The notes beneath the pieces are model-generated. The model did no database searches, had not been told where the DNA came from, and worked only from the letters and a program-made list of their open reading frames with translations. Made by a program: the position numbers and the translations under genes. From positions 82,013,945-82,077,944 of the forward strand of contig OY755243.1 in the NCBI GenBank assembly GCA_963576725.1: 64,000 bases of DNA, given 5' to 3'. This DNA is from Azorinus chamasolen (taxonomy: Eukaryota; Mollusca; Bivalvia; Cardiida; Solecurtidae). Of the stretch, positions 61,231 to 64,000 are shown one piece after another (position 1 is the first letter of the stretch; each line of letters begins with the position of its first letter).

Positions 61231-61303
61231 GACCATTGGTCGGAATCGAACTCGAGACCTGCCGCATGCAAGCCCAGATACATATCCATTGCACCACGAC
61301 AAT
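61231..61303 (-). tRNA. Second tRNA-like sequence, convergent with the first
   Basis: Minus strand: A box TGGTGCAATGG (61286-61296), B box GAGTTCGATTCC (61242-61253). Shares AATGGATATGTATCTGG(T/G)CT, TGCA with the plus-strand copy at 61020-61042, so the two are related and face each other across about 150 AT-rich bp. Stems are degenerate. Confidence 0.55.
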
Positions 61304-61789
61304 TATTTTGAAGGGTTGTGGCTTGCTTGCGAAGTTCTTTAAAAATTAGGAAGCGCTATAGTCGCTCCATTTTGTTTACATTAGAGTAGGTCGTGTTTTG
61401 TTCCAAAATAAGTTGGTCTATCTGTACAAGACTGTGTGCTAATAGGCGGCCAAAGAAAACAGACAAACACGCGTATATGACGTTGGCGACTCTTTGTCGG
61501 TAGATTCTATTGTTGGACATGGACGATCAATTGATAGGCAAAACAACAATGACGATTAACCAGCTACACGTGTCAGCCGTGGCATCAAACTGACTCCAAG
61601 ACAATATCTGCCGTCATTAATTTTCGAAGCCAAGTATTGTCATCTGTAAAATGTGTCGTCTGTTGAAATTCTTAATATTTTAATGGTTTCTCTTTCTTTA
61701 ACTTTTTCTCTGTTCTATGTTTATTCCCAGTTTCAATACCTACTGACTATTCATTGACAATAGTTATAATGTAATATGCAAGGTGGAAT
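61304..61789. other. Unassigned stretch
   Basis: No recognised feature. Confidence 0.4.
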
Positions 61790-61947
61790 ATTGTAGCCAT
61801 TTAAGAAAACTATAGAAACAGGCCTATCAAATTCCATATGCAACCAGAGCAGACCCTGATCAGACGGTTCTTTCAGGAGTCGTCTGATCTGGGTCTACTC
61901 TGTTTACAAATGCGTGAAAACACGTTTATATGAGAGAAAGGGTTAAA
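61790..61947. mobile_element. F-family element
   Basis: ACTATAGAAACAGGCCTATC, CAACCAGAGCAGACCCTGAT, CAGACGGTTCTTTCAGGAGT, CGTCTGATCTGGGTCTACTC, TGCGTGAAAACACGTTTATA, ending AAAGGGTTAA. Confidence 0.8.
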
Positions 61948-62089
61948 AGACTTATAGCAACAAATAGAGAGATGATATGTGCAAAGTGATCAGTTTGAAT
62001 GTTGACGGAAGATGACACAAACGGAGTTGTTTTACACCAGCTATACGTGCAAGCGTTTAACTATTGCAAGACTTCTGCAAATCTATAGT

Positions 62090-62240
62090 TTGGCCATTAT
62101 GCGTTTATTAGGTCCAAATCTTTCAACGCTTTTTTAAAACCTATTGTCAGACAGCTTGAGTCCTGATGATACTTACTCGGCGTCACTTCATGATCCAAAC
62201 TGTTTGCGAATGTAAATCAGGTCACTCTCAGCAGATGAAG
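62090..62240. mobile_element. Long-form E element, diverged
   Basis: TAGGTCCAAATCTTTCAACG, TTAAAACCTATTGTCAGACA, GCTTGAGTCCTGATGATACT, TACTCGGCGTCACTTCATGA, TCCAAACTGTTTGCGAATGT, AAATCAGGTCACTCTCAGC. Confidence 0.65.
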
Positions 62241-62262
62241 GGCTAAATGGAAATCAACGATA

Positions 62263-62676
62263 TACAGCAGAACCTGTCTTAACCCATTCCCTCAGAGGCT
62301 AATTTTAGATCCAACCTCTTTTAATAAATCTACCGAAAAGGAGTATTAACTGGAGAAAAGGAAATTTTTAGAAATTTGTAGTTTGAAACCATTGTGATAA
62401 ATAGAACATTTGCTCCAACAATGGTTTCAACAGGTGATTTTTACAGAGGCGTAGAAAGGCGTATTTATGGAGGAAAATGTTAAGCAGCCATCCAAAAGGG
62501 TAATAATCAAGTAAGTCAAGTGGCAGCTTAATGCAAGTCAAACGTAATGCAGAGCATATGAGTTATATGAGTTTTCTGCATTACATTGCCTTGAATTACT
62601 AGTAAGCAACCAACTGCTTTTGTTAGACTCCTATGTTCAATAAATGAATGGCCGCTTTAACAAAAATTCTACTGTA
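62263..62676. mobile_element. D-type MITE with a G-family MITE inserted at TTAA
   Basis: D left: TA, CAGCAGAACCTGTC. G at 62279-62483. D right: GCAGCCATCCAAAAGGG, AAGTGGCAGCTTAATGCAAG, GAGTTTTCTGCATTAC, AACCAACTGCTTTTGTTAG, GGCCGCTTTAACAAAAATTC, TACTG, TA. Rejoined across one TTAA, the left end reads CAGCAGAACCTGTC-TTAA-GCAGCCAT. This matches other D ends such as CCTCTCCTAAGCCGCCAT at 12585. Confidence 0.9.
62279..62483. mobile_element. G-family MITE with half a hairpin
   Basis: TTAACCCATTCCCTCAGAGG and TTATGGAGGAAAATGTTAA ends. The left half runs to GAACATTTGCTCC and then jumps to AACAATGGTTTCAACAGGTG, so the right hairpin arm is lost by a deletion at the palindrome centre. Confidence 0.88.
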
Positions 62677-63076
62677 TGCACAAAGAAAGCCACCGGTGAC
62701 CAATTGTTTTTAGTTGAAATCAATGACGATTTATTCCACAAGGCATCAGCCTTGTTTACGACCCGTAGTATTGATAGCAGTACATTTTTCCGAGGGCAAC
62801 AGGATAATGCTTTTTATAGTCGTTTTCTCACTATCGTTGTAGATATAATCTTAAAAATAATACAAATATAGATGATGCTATTTAACTGAATTTCTAAAAT
62901 TGGTAGTATTTGTAAATCTTGTTCATCTACCGAAGATGCGGTTTCCGTTGCATACAGTGGAAATGTTCATATGCACCATGGTGCGCAAATAAAACGTCTG
63001 ACATACCAAACTCTAGCAGTGAAATGTCTCTAAAACCTTCATAAACATACGTCTGAGGGATTGTTTGATGTCTTAC
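62644..63076. other. Unassigned stretch with an unrecognised short ORF
   Basis: A plus-strand frame 62644-62871 (75 codons) starts inside the D element and continues about 190 bp beyond it. The unique part (TGDQLFLVEINDDLFHKASA, LFTTRSIDSSTFFRGQQDNA) has balanced composition and looks more protein-like than other frames here. I do not recognise it and see no splice or gene context. It could be a decayed exon or transposon piece. Confidence 0.3.
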
Positions 63077-63079
63077 TAT

Positions 63080-63292
63080 TATACCCTTTGCCATGCTGAA
63101 TATTCAAATACGAATATATCCAACATAACTCTTAATTAGTTGATCATTCTAAAGCTGGATAATTTTTATACACTGAATTGTAATGGCAATGAGTGCAGAC
63201 CTATACGCGATAGCTCCTAGAGGAGCTGTCGCATATGGGTCTTCACTATTTGCAAATGCAGATATGTACCCGCATGTCATAAGAAGGGTTAG
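63080..63292. mobile_element. F/K-like element
   Basis: ACCCTTTGCCATGCTGAATA at the left, AATGAGTGCAGACCTATACG, the palindrome GCGATAGCTCCTAGAGGAGC, TGTCGCATATGGGTCTTCAC, TATTTGCAAATGCAGATATG, and GAAGGGTTA at the right. The right arm matches the K elements (GGGTCTTCACTATTTGCAGG). Confidence 0.72.
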
Positions 63293-63859
63293 ATATTGTA
63301 CTTTCATGTTTAGTCGGTCTGTGAGATAAATAACGTATACACTAATATATGGTCAAAGAAACTAAAGATACTGGTATAGTGTCGGCAACTGCGTGTCAGT
63401 AGATTCTTTCGTTCCATCATAGACGTTGGGTCTGATGATTTGCAAAACCGAAAGGCTCTAGCAATGGGATATGTAAAATAAATCTCTCTAAACCAGCAAG
63501 TGTATGTCTAACTCACTATAACATGGACACGCCTGTTAAAACATTTGAAAATAGAGTAGACCCAGATCAAACGACTCCTTTATTAGCTAACGCAATTACA
63601 TTGATCTGATTCTACAATTTCTGTCATGACCAAATTAGTTGTTTCACAAGCGATTGTAAAACATTCATCTAAATAAGCTTCATGAAGTCACTATTCATTA
63701 TATCATTGTTTCTCAGTACATTAAGAATTGGTTTTAAAGCAGCTTTTAGCTAAAAGCAGACCAGCTATAGGCAACGCTATCCCAAAGCAATATGTTACAT
63801 TGTTGCTTGTCCTACAGTAAGCAGCAGCATTATTTGATACGTTACACAGAGCAACCGAC
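63293..63859. other. Mostly unassigned; worn F fragments
   Basis: 63545-63620 has AATAGAGTAGACCCAGATCA and AACGACTCC (F left arm). Confidence 0.4.
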
Positions 63860-63980
63860 AAAGGTGCGTACTCAAATACGACAATTGTCATGTCTCCACC
63901 AAACCCTATGTTGTGACCACTCTTTAGAATCGTGTCGAAGAGACGATTTTAAAAACTGGTCACGACATACGGATTGGTAG
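63860..63980. mobile_element. H-family element
   Basis: AAGGTGCGTACTCAAATACG, ATGTCTCCACCAAACCCTAT, GTTGTGACCACTCTTTAGAA, TCGTGTCGAAGAGACGATTT, TAAAAACTGGTCACGACATA. The right arm has drifted. The element may continue beyond the window. Confidence 0.75.
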
Positions 63981-64000
63981 AGAAATATAAAGGTTGTTCT

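Overview
This window looks like non-coding, AT-rich nuclear DNA from an animal, most likely a mollusc and probably a bivalve. The basis is recognition of interspersed repeats: tRNA-headed SINEs of a type common in molluscs, LINE C-terminal fragments with bivalve-like wording, and dense short inverted-repeat elements. I could not search a database, so the taxonomic call is an inference. I see no intact protein-coding gene, rRNA or CRISPR array. There are no operons or bacterial signals. Nearly every long open frame is a repeat shadow or a decayed transposon fragment.

The window is mostly layered miniature inverted-repeat transposable elements (MITEs). I use letters for families defined here. 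The 'TA group' has TA at both ends and pogo/Tigger-like termini beginning CAGTRNAACC or similar: A (CAGTAAAACCTCTCTATAAC), B (CAGTAAAACCTCGATTATTC), C (CAGTAAAACCCCTCTAAACC), D (CAGTAGAACCTCTCCTAAGC), M (CAGTGCTCCCTCCCTACAAC) and N (GAACTTCGATAT). The 'TTAA group' has TTAACCC...GGGTTAA ends like piggyBac-derived elements: F (TTAACCCTTTACTCC), G (TTAACCCATTCCCTC), J (TTAACCCTTTACC), K (ends in CAAGCGAAGGGTTAA), L (TTAACCCTTACCACGC) and E (core GAGACGCCGAGT/ACTCGGCGTCTC). H is a short palindrome with core GTGACCACTCTTTAGAATCG. Several nested insertions leave readable empty sites and give the target duplications directly: G in E, G in D, J in D, A in F, H in M, and a SINE in G.

Layout. 1-10000: three diverged copies of a large repeat unit (about 55-3200, 4510-6030 and 6980-9900), differing mainly by MITE and LINE insertions. 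10000-17000: MITEs, a half-hairpin array (13145-13495) and a SINE (14456-14756). 17310-19640: a decayed reverse-transcriptase-type ORF, then a tandem pair of 577-bp units with terminal inverted repeats. 19640-24700: sparse, with C, B and L elements. 24990-26675: 24-bp and 48-bp minisatellites. 27000-33350: scattered MITEs. 33614-34351: an unusual CpG-rich inverted-repeat element whose CpGs recur about every 10-11 bp. 34600-46600: dense MITEs, including two almost identical 252-bp J copies. 46637-48800: minisatellites and microsatellites. 49970-51420: a SINE inside a G element, then a LINE 3' end. 51570-54950: MITEs. 54995-55985: a very homogeneous 33-bp minisatellite. 56631-57215: a 20-bp array around a 282-bp unit. 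57200-63980: MITEs and a convergent pair of tRNA-like sequences.

The most unusual signals are four. (1) The same central palindrome, GCTCCTATAGGAGC or a close variant, sits at the hairpin centre of MITE families whose ends and flanking arms otherwise differ. (2) The 738-bp element has helically phased CpGs. (3) Several satellites appear to have grown from MITE half-arms or MITE ends. (4) The nested insertions allow a relative chronology to be read from this one window.
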